From DASYLJ01 sp964432595 (GTDB lineage Bacteria > Desulfobacterota > Binatia > DP-6), in NCBI GenBank assembly GCA_964432595.1, contig CAYSOF010000003.1:124001-188000 (forward strand): a stretch of DNA of 64,000 bases, read 5' to 3'. The notes beneath the pieces were generated by a model. The model had not been told where the DNA came from, did no database searches, and was given only the letters and a program-made list of their open reading frames with translations. How positions within the stretch are numbered: position 1 is the stretch's first letter; the number at the start of each line of letters is the position of its first letter. The translations under genes and the position numbers were made by a program. Positions 36,090 through 45,155 of the stretch are shown in pieces.

Positions 36090-36642
36090 CCTGGTCGACG
36101 TCATCGGCGCCCTGGTCGATGCGCTCGAGGCATCGGGGATCCCCTATGCGCTCGGCGGCGCCGTCGCCTACAGCTCCTGGGGCGAGCCGCGCGCGACACG
36201 AGACGTCGACCTGAACGTCTGGGTCGAGCCCGACGGTCTCGGCGCGCTCTTCGGCGTCCTCGAGTCGGCCGGCGTCACGCTCGATCGCGCACAAGCCGCG
36301 GCGCAGGCCGCCGATCGCGGACTGTTCGTCGGGCGCCATGGCGAGTACCGCATCGACGTGTTCGTCCCGAGCATCCCGTTCTACACCGAGGCGCTGGCAC
36401 GACGCGTCCGCGTGCACATCGCCGGACGCGCCACCTGGGTTCTCTCGCCCGAGGTGCTGGCCGTCTTCAAGATGCTCTTCTTCCGGGCAAAGGACCTGCG
36501 CGATCTGGAGCGTCTGCTCGCCGTGCAGGGGGCTCGGTTCGACCGCGCGTTCGTCCGCCGGTGGCTCGTGGACATGCTCGACGAGGGATCCGAGCAAGTG
36601 CTCGCCTGGGACCGGCTCTCCCGCGAAGCGCCCTCTCGGTGA
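36061..36642 (+). CDS. Nucleotidyltransferase family protein (AbiEii/DUF6036-like toxin candidate)
   Basis: 193 residues. The N-terminal nucleotidyltransferase core is clear: IPYALGGAVAYSSWGEPR then TRDVDLNVWV (GG-x-A and D-x-D metal site at ~residues 47-52), and a third acidic strand at YRIDVFVPS (~100). The C-terminal half is helical (VFKMLFFRAKDLRDLERLLA), typical of AbiEii/MenT-like enzymes, which modify tRNA or other targets. ATG 36061 or GTG 36070. Overlap with the small upstream gene supports an operon. Confidence 0.75.
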   Translation: MRAVGDPLASLVDVIGALVDALEASGIPYALGGAVAYSSWGEPRATRDVDLNVWVEPDGLGALFGVLESAGVTLDRAQAAAQAADRGLFVGRHGEYRIDVFVPSIPFYTEALARRVRVHIAGRATWVLSPEVLAVFKMLFFRAKDLRDLERLLAVQGARFDRAFVRRWLVDMLDEGSEQVLAWDRLSREAPSR

Positions 36643-36676
36643 CGCGCGGTCGCCGAAGGTGCCAAGCGGCCTCGCC

Positions 36677-37663
36677 CTACCACTCGTCCACAGATGGTCG
36701 TGGAGAGTGGCGTGACGTCTCGGGGCACTCCGCGCAACAGCAGACGGCGCGGAGGCCACGCCCGCTGAGGACCTCGTCGGCGACGACGCGACCGAGGAAC
36801 GTCGTGTCGGTGCCCAGGCGGACGCGGCGCTCGAGTGCGCACAGGCGGGCAGCCACGCTGGCGCGTCGGCCGACGACGACCGATCCCGCGCCGTCGGCGA
36901 TCACCTGCAGCAGGCCGCAGGTGAATCCCAGCCGAGCGGAGTTGCCGATCCGCACGTCGTACGACTCGGGAATCGCGATCGTCGTCTCGCCGGCGGTGAC
37001 CTCCGCCCGCCTCCCGACCGTGAGTCCGCAGAGCGCGTAGTTGCCGTCGTCGAGGCCGAGATGCGCGTCGTTGTCGACGCGGACGGTGCCGTACGCCCCG
37101 GGCGCGAGGTCGCATCGACCGTTGCCCGGCTGCGCATCGGCGGCACCGTCACAGTCCTTCCCCACGCGCACCGCCACCGGTACGCCCGGATCGCAGGAGG
37201 GGAACGGGGTCGGGAACCCGCAAGCAGCCTCCAGCGCCTCCACGTCCGGGACGCAGCCGTCCGCGCAGGTCCCCGGCACGATCGGGGGCAGGAACGACTG
37301 CGGCGGCACGATCTGGATCGACACGTCACCGCAGCTGCCGCCGTTTCGGAAGAGCTGCCACAGTCGCAGCCCCGGTTTGGTGCACTGCACCTCGTCGGCC
37401 GCCACCTGTGACCCGAACGCGAAGGTGCCGCGGCCGAGCACCATCCGACCGCAGCGGCCCCCGCCCGCGGGCGGACGCGCGCAGTCGACGCCGACGTTGC
37501 ATGCGCTGTCGAGCGTCACGTCGGGGAGCCGCACGAACCGTGCGCCGAGCGCAAAGTACGATTCCAGATCGCGACGCAGGTCCGGCGGCGGCGCGCCCGC
37601 CATCGCGGCGGCCGCGCCGAGCAGGAGAATCGTTCCCGTCGTCCAGGCTCGTGTGCCGGTCAT
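36677..37663 (-). CDS. Secreted cysteine-rich protein of unknown function
   Basis: 328 residues; ATG 37663 with a GGAGGG site close upstream; signal peptide ending near AAAMAGAP. The mature part has many cysteines (CNVGVDCARPPAGGGRC, CADGCVPDVEALEAACG, GKDCDGAADAQPGNGRCD) and beta-solenoid-like hydrophobic repeats (YGTVRVDNDAHLGLDDGNYA, VVVGRRASVAARL) resembling polymer-forming (bactofilin-like) strands. It ends CCCAECP. It lies 15 bases behind the caspase-like/Kazal gene, so the two probably form an operon and share the repeat style. Confidence 0.65.
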   Translation of the reverse strand: MTGTRAWTTGTILLLGAAAAMAGAPPPDLRRDLESYFALGARFVRLPDVTLDSACNVGVDCARPPAGGGRCGRMVLGRGTFAFGSQVAADEVQCTKPGLRLWQLFRNGGSCGDVSIQIVPPQSFLPPIVPGTCADGCVPDVEALEAACGFPTPFPSCDPGVPVAVRVGKDCDGAADAQPGNGRCDLAPGAYGTVRVDNDAHLGLDDGNYALCGLTVGRRAEVTAGETTIAIPESYDVRIGNSARLGFTCGLLQVIADGAGSVVVGRRASVAARLCALERRVRLGTDTTFLGRVVADEVLSGRGLRAVCCCAECPETSRHSPRPSVDEW

Positions 37664-37678
37664 GATGCCCTCCAGGAT

Positions 37679-40512
37679 CTATTGCGCATCGCAGGCGCCG
37701 CGGCGGGCGAGTGCCGCGCCGGCGTGCACGCGCTCGCAGTCGTTCGGGTACGTCACGCCGTCGCAGCCGCAGACCTCGTCGAGGTAGAGCGGGCACCCGG
37801 CGTCCGGTTCGCAGAGGCCGTTCGGCGTGCCCTCGGCGCAGGTCGCGTCGGCGAGATTGCACACCTGGCCGACTGGGCAGGTGAGCGCGCCGGGACCGCC
37901 GCACTCGATCGCGGGCACGATGGTCCCGGCAACGGTTCCGGAGACGACCGCCCGGCCGTCCGTGGTCACGCCGCCGCGGGCGTAGCTCAGGTCGATCCGA
38001 CCGGCACCGTTGCGGGCCACCAGGGTGGCCCCGCTGCGCAGCCGCACGTCGTCGGTCGACCGCGCGGTCGCGATCTTGACGTTGCGGCCCGACTCGATCG
38101 TCGCGCCGGTTTCGATGATGACGCTCCCGGTGGCATCGATCGTGATGTCGGACAGCGAACCACCCGGGCTGGGGCGCGTGGTGAGCCGCGCGCCGTCGGC
38201 CACGTGGACGGCCTTCGGGAGTACGCCGGACACGTTCGCGCGCGTGGCGATGTTGATGCGCGACGCCACGATCGTCGTCCGGCGGATGTCGACGCTCCCG
38301 TCCGCCGTTTTGGCGGTGATGTCGACGACGTTGCCCGCTTCCATCAGCGCGGCGTCGCCGCCGCTCAGTTGCACCGAGCCCGCCCGCGCATCGAGCTTCA
38401 CCCGGGTGCCGGCTTGCAACGCTGCCTCGCCGCCGACGTCGACGTTGCCGGTGCGCGACACGAGCGCGATCTCGGTGCTGGCCGCCACACCGAGCCGCCC
38501 ACGACTCGTGACCGGGCCGTTGGTGGCCATCAGCGTCAACGAGCGCAGCGTGCCGTCGCTCACCAGGGCGCCCCCTTCTTCGACGACGATCGCCGGGGCC
38601 TCGATGATGGTGCTGCCGCCGACGGCGAGGCACGTGCCCTCCGTCACCACGAAGACCTCCTTCGACACCCGCTTTCCCCGCGGCAGCACGGCGCACGTGC
38701 GCGACGCGCCGTCCGGCTGCGGCAGCATGGCCGCCACCGACGGCCACACCGCTGCGCGGCCGGCGCACGAGACGGCCGGCCCCCCGGCGGCCCTCCGGCG
38801 GAGCGAGCCATGGTCGTCGCCGATGATGAAGATGCGCGTCGACGTCTCCCCCAGGAGCGGACCGATGTTCTCGATCGTCCGGAGCAGGTCCGCCGCGTTG
38901 GCAGGCTTGAGGGCGCCTGGGCGGCGCAGCTCTTCGAGGTGCTCGGCGTGCTCGATGTCGCTCACGCCGCGCGGCGCCGGCGGCAGCTCGCAACCGGTCC
39001 ATGCGTCCGCGATCGGCGGCGCGTACCAGGCCGCGAGGTAGCGGTCGATGCGCACGACGAACGGCGTGAACGGAATGCGCGCGGTCGCACGGTAGTCGAC
39101 CTGGTCGATGTAGGCCTCGATTCGCGATGAGCCGTCGCCGAGGAACACGTCCACGGCGGGTCGGGGGTAGCGGCTCGCTCGGAGGACGCTGTAGGTCCGG
39201 ACCAGGTCGCGCCACATCGAGCAATCGTCGACCTCGCCGGCGAAGAGGATCGCACGGCCGGTGACCGTCGTCGGCGGCGTCATGGCGAGCGCGTCGGCCA
39301 CGTCGCCCGACGATGCGTACTGGGGATGTTCGACGCCCGTCCCGAAGGGACCGAAGTGGTCGAGCCCGCGCGCGCGGAAGAAGGCGTTCAACCAGCCGGC
39401 GATCGGGAGGACGTTCGTCGTATGCGGGTCGGCGAAGCCGAAGAGGCTGCCGTCGCGGCCCCCGACCGGCGTGCCGAGCGTGGTCGCCGTGTTGCGTCCG
39501 GAGAGGTCGGTGGCCGGGCGGCCTAGGATCCGCATCTGGCTGGACTCGTCATGGCGAGCGGCGGTCGCGACGGCCCATGGCCGGCCCGTCGGACGAAGCG
39601 TCGAGCTCAAGTCGTCGATGAACCCCCCGGAAAAGCACTGGTCGAACCGAAAGAGCGCCGCTTCGAGATTGGCTTCCCGGCCGGTGATCGCGGTCGACAC
39701 CGCGGTCGCGAGCTGCGTGTCGCTCACCGTCTTGCGCTCCGTCTTGCAGCTCCCCGTCGCGACCACGTCCGGGCCGAAGGGCGGAACGAAGACGCGAGGG
39801 CAATCGACGTCGCCGCGTGGACAGTCGCGCGCGGTGCCCGCGCAGTAGCGCCGCGGCGGATCGTGGGCATCGTTGGCGACGAGGAGCGACTCCATCCCGG
39901 CGGGCTGCGGCGCGAACGACGCGGTGCCTGCGCCCGCGCAGGCCACCGTGGTCGTTCCCGAGAGCGTCGTCTCTGCGAGCGCCACCCCGAGCGGGAAGCT
40001 CGGCAACCGCACGACGTTCGAGGCGACATCGATCCCGAGGTCCGCCGCCTCGAAGACGCGGTCGACCGGGAAGCGGAGCGCCACCGCGGCGGCGCGGACG
40101 CACGCACCGCAGGCTGCTCGTTCTGCTCGTCGCACGACAGGGTGACGTCGAGATCGAAGTGCGCAATGCCGTTCGGTCGGATCACGTCGTCGAAGAGCGC
40201 GCGGGCTTCCTCCGATCGCGGCGTGATCGTCACTCGGGCCAGCCGCAGCCCGAGGTTCGCTTCCACCAGATCGAGCGTGAATCCCCGCTGATCGCCCTCC
40301 GTCCACCGGCCCGGCCCCACGCGCACGTGCACCGTACCCTCGTGTCCCTTGCCGACCACGAGGTCGGCGTCGAAGCGTGCGACGGCCAGGCCCTGCGACG
40401 CAAAGCCCGGGCCGAGCGCGGTCGCCGGTGGGGCCATTGCCAGGACGATACCGGCGGCCAGGCCGAGGCTCAGGCTCGGCCAGATTCGAATCGGAAACGT
40501 CGTTGGGCACAT
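37679..40512 (-). pseudogene. Secreted caspase-like (clan CD) / beta-solenoid / Kazal-domain protein with a frameshift
   Basis: About 944 residues if a one-base shift near 40105-40120 is repaired; the N-terminal frame (signal peptide SLSLGLAAGIVLAMAPPATA) runs into CDEQNEQ and the rest resumes as ACGACVRAAAVALRFPVD. A clan-CD cysteine motif FDQCFSGGFIDDL lies at codons near 39640, and a His motif IIGDDHGS ~275 residues later. Then come beta-solenoid strands (GGEAALQAGTRVKLDARAG) and a C-terminal Kazal-type inhibitor domain (DEVCGCDGVTYPNDCE). Start ATG 40512 has a GGAGGGG site. Whether the shift is real or a sequence error is undecided. Confidence 0.75.
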
Positions 40513-40563
40513 CGTCGACCCCCTCCGTCTAAAGGATGGACGCCCAGAGATTTGAACCGGGGT

Positions 40564-40579
40564 TGCAATCTATGCGCCA
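40564..40579 (-). promoter_or_regulatory. Sigma-54-type promoter candidate for the caspase-like operon
   Basis: On the minus strand from 40579: TGGCGCA-taga-TTGCA, two mismatches in the -24 half and a perfect -12 half, with GG-GC spacing of twelve. The predicted start near 40553 leaves a ~40-base leader carrying the GGAGGGGG ribosome site before ATG 40512. Confidence 0.5.
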
Positions 40580-41540
40580 AGGGAACCGCCAATGTCGTCC
40601 GCCGAGTATTCCCGGTCCGTGGAATCGGCTGCCGCCCGGATTCCGAGCGATGCGACTGGTCGGTACCGCCGGGCGCCGGCGTCGCTACCGCGCGTCGCAG
40701 CGTCCTTCCGTCGGAGAGGCGGCGGGGCAATCGACGGCCCCTTGCCCGGGTGGCGCAAGGAGCGTGAGCCGAGCACCATCGCGACGTCGGTGTGCGCCTC
40801 GTGCGCCATGCTCCAGAAGCCGTAGTCGGGCAGCGCCCACAGCGTCAGCCCCAGAAGCCGGGGCCGAGCAGGATCGTGATCTTGGTCGAGACGATGGGAC
40901 CGACAACGAAGTTCCCGTCAGGACCCTGCTTATCGCGCTAGGGAGACTTCAGTGGTGGCCGCCGTCACCCGCGGATAGTTTGGCCGCACTTCCTCCGCAT
41001 GAGTCCCGTCCAAGGTTCGCTGCGCCGGCCGCTGACAGTCGTCGTGCTGCCCCGGCGCACCGCGCTCGACGGCACGCGCGAGACGACTCTGCCACGATCG
41101 CTCGCCATGCTCGCTGGTCCGTCCTCGTCGTGTGGCTGGTGCGCCCGCACCACGAGGTCTTCCACGTCGGGCCCATGGCCAAGCCGCAGCGCGCCTACGA
41201 CGGGCCGCTCGGGCGCATGGTGGTGTACCGCCGCGTCCTGGTGGCGGACTATCTCGCCGCGCAAGCCGGGGCTCGGGGGCGAAGATCGCGCGGCGAAGAC
41301 CATGCGAAGATCCGTCTTGGCGGTTTCGTCGACTTCGCAGCGTTATCCTTCCCACCGGCCGCCAGTCGGCGAGGCATGCCGCACCCTGAAAGCCGACGCA
41401 TGGGCAACGAGCGGAGGCGCGCCGAGCTGCTGGCGCGCGGCGAAGGCAGGGACGCAATCGCGAGAGCTCGCCGATCGGCGCGCCCGGGAGAACGAACATT
41501 CTCGCTTGCCTCCCTCGGACAGCTCGGCTACCCGATACAC
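40580..41540. other. Long non-coding stretch with gene debris
   Basis: No intact gene is supported. On the plus strand 41085-41135 reads DSATIARHARWSVLVV, like the C-terminal end of a universal stress protein (S-A--I--HA---VLVV). It is followed by an uninterpreted open stretch (HHEVFHVGPMAKPQRAYDGP). On the minus strand around 40800-40925, protein-like fragments (NFVVGPIVSTKITILLGPGF) are broken by stops. The structured repeat copy A lies at 41259-41357. This looks like accumulated debris next to the vapBC module. Confidence 0.4.
41259..41357 (+). repeat. Dispersed structured repeat, copy A
   Basis: Shares gcaagccggg-ctcgggggcga and the downstream hairpin with copies at 42156 and 47110. This copy has a ~12-base insertion in the middle (near 41290-41303) and a G·T pair in the inner stem (GGCG 41319-41322 with CGTC 41327-41330), plus an outer stem GCGAAG/CTTCGC (41304-41309/41333-41338). 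It lies ~180 bases before vapB. Confidence 0.7.
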
Positions 41541-41762
41541 ATGAAGCGGACGAATCTTGTGCTTCGTGAGGATCTGCTGCGCGAGGCCGTAGCCGTCAGC
41601 GGGGAGAAGACCTACTCCCGAGCGGTCGAGATCGCCTTGGAAGACTTCGTGCGCCGCGCCAAGGCGCGGAAGATCCTGGAGCTGCGTGGCTCCGGCCTCT
41701 GGGAAGGCCAGCTGAGCGACATGCGGCGAGATCACAAGACACCGCGTGGGCGCCGGAGGTGA
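41541..41762 (+). CDS. vapB: VapB-type antitoxin
   Basis: 73 residues. MKRTNLVLREDLLREAVAVS followed by KTYSRAVEIALEDFVRRAKA and a KILELRGSGLWEG tail is the ribbon-helix-helix VapB/DUF2191 pattern; the C-terminal part would occupy the VapC active site. The start is the ATG right before the ribbon; the long frame upstream is not coding. The stop overlaps the vapC GTG. VapB normally represses its own promoter together with VapC. Confidence 0.85.
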   Translation: MKRTNLVLREDLLREAVAVSGEKTYSRAVEIALEDFVRRAKARKILELRGSGLWEGQLSDMRRDHKTPRGRRR

Positions 41763-42148
41763 CGCTCGTCGACACCTCCGCCTGGATCGAGGTCTTCCGC
41801 AAGGCCAGGCCCCTCGATCTGGCAAGGTACGTCGCCTTCGATGACATCGTCACGTGCCTTCCGGTGATCCAGGAAGTCCTGCAAGGATTCGGCGACGAGT
41901 TTGCGTACCGTGCAGCCCGGGAAGCAATGTTCGCCCTGCCGGTGGTCGAGTCACCCATGTCCGCAAGTCTCTTCGACGACGCCGTCAGGCTGTATCGGAC
42001 TGCCCGCAGGCAAGGCATCACCGTGCGATCGAGCGTCGACTGCGTGATCGCTGCCTGTGCGATTCGTCACGATCTCGAAGTATTGCACCGAGACCGGGAC
42101 TACACGCACATCGCGCGCGTGTCGTCGCTCCGGGCACGAGCCCTGTGA
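41759..42148 (+). CDS. vapC: VapC-type PIN-domain ribonuclease toxin
   Basis: 129 residues from GTG 41759 (GTGA overlap with vapB). The PIN acidic residues are in place: VDTSAWIEVF (Asp ~4), VIQEVLQG (Glu ~39), SSVDCVIAACAI (Asp ~94) and HRDRDY (Asp ~112-114). PIN toxins cleave tRNA or rRNA. With vapB it forms a complete, apparently intact module flanked on both sides by the dispersed repeat (A and B). Confidence 0.9.
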   Translation: MTLVDTSAWIEVFRKARPLDLARYVAFDDIVTCLPVIQEVLQGFGDEFAYRAAREAMFALPVVESPMSASLFDDAVRLYRTARRQGITVRSSVDCVIAACAIRHDLEVLHRDRDYTHIARVSSLRARAL

Positions 42149-42155
42149 GGCTCCC

Positions 42156-42239
42156 GCGCAAGCCGGGCTCGGGGGCGACGATCGTGCGAAGGTCCGGCTC
42201 TGGCGGTTTCGCCACCTTCGCAGCGTTCCTTCCGACCGA
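42156..42239 (+). repeat. Dispersed structured repeat, copy B
   Basis: Begins eight bases after the vapC stop. Contains an ACGATCGT palindrome and a two-part hairpin: outer arms GCGAAGGT (42186-42193) and ACCTTCGC (42214-42221), inner arms GGCG/CGCC (42202-42205/42210-42213) around a GTTT loop. Same orientation as copies A and C. Confidence 0.75.
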
Positions 42240-42242
42240 CGA

Positions 42243-42326
42243 CTGCCGGACGTCGAGCTGCTGCGGGCGCTGAAACCCGCGTTGGCGACGACAGGCGGGC
42301 TCGTCATCGGCTGCTCATCGCCTGGG
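42243..42326 (+). pseudogene. Fragment resembling phage terminase large subunit
   Basis: The frame reads LPDVELLRALKPALATTGGL then VIGCSSPG and stop. This matches the 'E-LRAL-PALATT-GLLI--SSP' block behind the Walker B motif of terminase large subunits. Only ~28 codons remain, directly after repeat copy B, and no other phage genes are nearby. The rest of 42327-42564 holds nothing I can call. Confidence 0.45.
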
Positions 42327-42564
42327 TGACGGAAAGGGCTGCTCCGGCCGTCGGTGGTGGCCCGGATCTGCGCCGGGTCGCGTCCACGCGCATCGAGCGT
42401 GATCGCCGCGACCCCGGCGCACCCATCAGGTGCCCAGGACCCCGCCGAGCACGGGCATCACACGAGTCGTCGCATGGCGCTCTCCCTCCGCGGCCTGTCG
42501 CCGCGCCACTGCCGATGGCATGGAGGACGAGCAGAACCCGGCATCGCGTTGCGAAGCGCCGGAT

Positions 42565-43542
42565 TCAGGGCCCGGGGCACTCCACCGAGTAGGGCGTGGT
42601 CCCCGGGCGAACCGCGGTCGCCCCGCAGTCGCTGGCGTACTCCGCCACGCAGTCGACGCAGGTGATCATCTGCGCGAGCGTCGTCACCCCGGGCTGGTCA
42701 CAGGCACGCATGCTGCTCGGCACGATCACCGCCGGGCAGTCCGGCTCGAAGCCGATGGTGGCCGCGTCGAACCCCGGGCCCGCGTCGCACGCGAGATCGC
42801 CGTCCGCATCCCCGCCCGCGCCGCACGCCTTGCAGATGGCGTTCACCTTCTTCTGCTCGGCGCGGGCCAGCTTGGCCGGCAGCTTCGGATCGGTCGCCGG
42901 GCACCCCGGCGGGTCGGTGTAGCCGGCGCTGCCCTTGGTCACCGCGTCCCAGCACTTGGCGAGGAGCTTGTCGCGCGTCGCCAGGTACTTGACCGTCTCC
43001 TTGCCGAGCGCCCGCTGGCACAGGTTCTTCGCCGAGCCGGTGGCGAACTCCGTGTCCACGAGCTGGTGGTAGGCGATGCCCGTGCCGCTCGCCACCTCCT
43101 CGCGGGCGATGCAGGCGACGCAGGTGGCCACGTCGTCGCAGTCGGCGATCGGATTCACGCACCCCTCGCTCCCGAAGGCGGGGCACACGCCGACGTCCCA
43201 GCCGATGGCCGCGAGTGGCTCGTCGGCATCGGCGTCGACGTCGGCGGCGCTGCAGGTCTTGTTGGCGCCGCCGCACTTGGCGGCGATCTGCGTCCGCAGC
43301 TTGGCTTCGAGCGTCTGGAGCTTCGCGTCGTCACCCGTGGTCGGGCAGCTGGTCGGGCTCGCGGGGTCGCCGCTGGCCACCGATGCGTCCTGACACTTGG
43401 CGACGATTTTGGTGCGAGCCTTGGCGTACTCGACGAACGCGGTGGCGACGGCGCGCTCACACTTGAGCGCGGAGACGGCGTCGGCCCACACGGGCGGCGC
43501 GGCGAAAAGCAGTACGAGGGCAACACGCGAGAGATGGGACAT
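42565..43542 (-). CDS. Secreted cysteine-rich helical protein (lineage-specific family)
   Basis: 325 residues. ATG 43542 is set by a strong AGGAGGTG site; signal peptide VALVLLFAAPPVWA. The mature chain has repeated units of the type KCERAVATAFVEYAKARTKI, LCQRALGKETVKYLATRDKL and CVACIAREEVAS with regularly spaced Cys, plus an acidic Asp-rich segment (SAADVDADADEPLA). I have seen this fold style only in Binatia-like and related bacteria; its function is unknown. The next gene upstream (to 45003) shares the N-terminal unit. Confidence 0.75.
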   Translation of the reverse strand: MSHLSRVALVLLFAAPPVWADAVSALKCERAVATAFVEYAKARTKIVAKCQDASVASGDPASPTSCPTTGDDAKLQTLEAKLRTQIAAKCGGANKTCSAADVDADADEPLAAIGWDVGVCPAFGSEGCVNPIADCDDVATCVACIAREEVASGTGIAYHQLVDTEFATGSAKNLCQRALGKETVKYLATRDKLLAKCWDAVTKGSAGYTDPPGCPATDPKLPAKLARAEQKKVNAICKACGAGGDADGDLACDAGPGFDAATIGFEPDCPAVIVPSSMRACDQPGVTTLAQMITCVDCVAEYASDCGATAVRPGTTPYSVECPGP

Positions 43543-43603
43543 CGGACACCTCCTGGGACGATCGTGTTGGGGATGGCGCGACGCGACGCCGTGCGCGTGC
43601 GAG

Positions 43604-45003
43604 TCAGCGCACGGCGCGGGCATGGTAGTCCGTGTCACGGGTGTCGGTGAGCGCGCTGCCGTCGCTGAAGTCCACCACCCATGCATTGCCGGAGATGCTG
43701 GCGACCAGATCCACGGTCCAGTAAATCGCGGCCGCGGAGCACCCGCATCCGATGCCTGTGCACGTCGAGCTGCAGCTGGTGTCGAACGCGGCATGCGAGA
43801 CGGGAAGGATCGCATCGGCGTAGTCGACGATGCTCTGCAGCTCCTCGCGCGTCGGAACCCGCCAGTCGGTGTGTCCCGCGAAGCCGGCCCCTGCATTCAG
43901 CTGCGCGAGCAGGACGGTGAAGACCGTGCCGGGAGGGCCCGTCGGGTTGTCGGCGCTGTACGTGTACTGGTTGTCCGCATCGTGCGGATCCGGGCAGACG
44001 CCCGCGCTGGTGCACACGACGGCGACGTCGTCGAAATGACCCTTCGCTTCCCACATCAGCCCCGTCTGCCCGTCGGTGACGGTCCCATCGCCGTTGTCGG
44101 TGAAGCGCACCGAGTAGCAGCCGGTGACATCGAGTACGCAGTCCGCACCGCATCGCAGTGTCCCGAAGGCGAAGCCCTCGCTCCCGCAGGTGGCTCCGTT
44201 CAGGTTGCTCTGATCGCACTCCTCGCCCGCATCGATCGCCCCGTTGCCACAGCCGAGCGCTCCGGCCACGCCGAAGAGCGTCACGCCGAGTCTGACGTTG
44301 GCCGGCGTCAGGTCGACGTCGCCCGCGACGCTGCCCGTCCCGCTGTGGTAGCCGGCGGGTATCACCTGCGTCGCCGTTCCGGGCACGAACGCCACCGCGC
44401 CGTTGTTCGGCATCGTGCCCGTGGACCCGATACCGGCGCTGCTCGAAAAGGTCTCGCCGGCGAGCACGTCCGCGCCCGTGGCCGTCCCCGCGCTGCAGGT
44501 TGCCACGCTGCTCGAGCAGCTCGCGTAGTTGGTGGTGCAGGCGTTCAAGCCGGCGCTGCAGCTCGAGAGACCCGCGGCGCAGGTGCCGGCGTCCTCGTCG
44601 CAGATGGCCAGCTCGCTCGTACAGGTGGCGAGGTCCACCGGACAATCCACCAACCCGCCCCGCCGAGCGCCGTCGCGACGGTGTCGGCGTGCGCGTCGAT
44701 GGCCGCCTTGAACTCGGCCTCGACGAGCGGCGCGTCCAGACAGGTTGCGCCCGCCTTCGCCGCCTTGTCGATCGCCTTCTCCCAGGCCGTGGCGAAGGTC
44801 CGCTCGCACTTCGCGATCGCCGAACCGTACTTCGCCGTGTCGCCCTTGAGCGCCAGTATCTTCTCTGCCGTCTGCCGGCAGGCGGCGTACTTGCCGGCAG
44901 CCTGGTTCTTCGTGCCCTGGCACTTCTGCGGCGGCGTGGCGGCGCCCGCCGTCCCGAAACACAGCAGCGTGGCGACGGCCGCGATGCGGACGCTCCTGAT
45001 CAT
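43604..45003 (-). pseudogene. Secreted Cys-rich protein with C-terminal Lcl/DUF1566 domain, frameshifted
   Basis: About 466 residues after repair of a one-base shift in a G-rich run near 44654-44662. The N-terminal frame (signal peptide, then QKCQGTKNQAAGKYAACRQ and KYGSAIAKCERTFATAWEK) ends in ALGGAGWW. The other frame continues as GLVDCPVDLATCTSELAICD with a CxxxxxxC repeat, a CGNGAIDAGEECDQSN segment and the DUF1566 domain (DGTVTDGQTGLMWEAK, GHTDWRVPTREELQSIVDY). DUF1566 folds are collagen-binding-like lectin domains in secreted proteins. A homopolymer error in the assembly is a real alternative to a mutation. Confidence 0.75.
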
Positions 45004-45015
45004 CTCCCCGTGGAT

Positions 45016-45031
45016 TGCAGGGGTCGTGCCA
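45016..45031 (-). promoter_or_regulatory. Sigma-54-type promoter candidate, nearly leaderless
   Basis: On the minus strand from 45031: TGGCACG-accc-cTGCA, a single mismatch to the -24/-12 consensus, GG-GC spacing twelve. The predicted start near 45005 is about two bases before the ATG at 45003. A GGGGAG sequence abutting that ATG would then be largely outside the transcript. Confidence 0.55.
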
Positions 45032-45155
45032 GGCGCGAAGCGGCCGACGAGACCTCGCGTCGCACCCGGTCCTCGCAGTCCTGGCAAGGCATCCGGGTGC
45101 CGCTTCCCGGGGGTGAGACTGGCCCGCGGCCCGAGCACTTTGCTACGACCACCGC

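Noticed and set aside
41132..41389. Short open frames in the debris region before vapB
   Set aside because: Arg-rich shadows of one another; the only protein-like stretch is a universal-stress-protein-like scrap without start or full domain.
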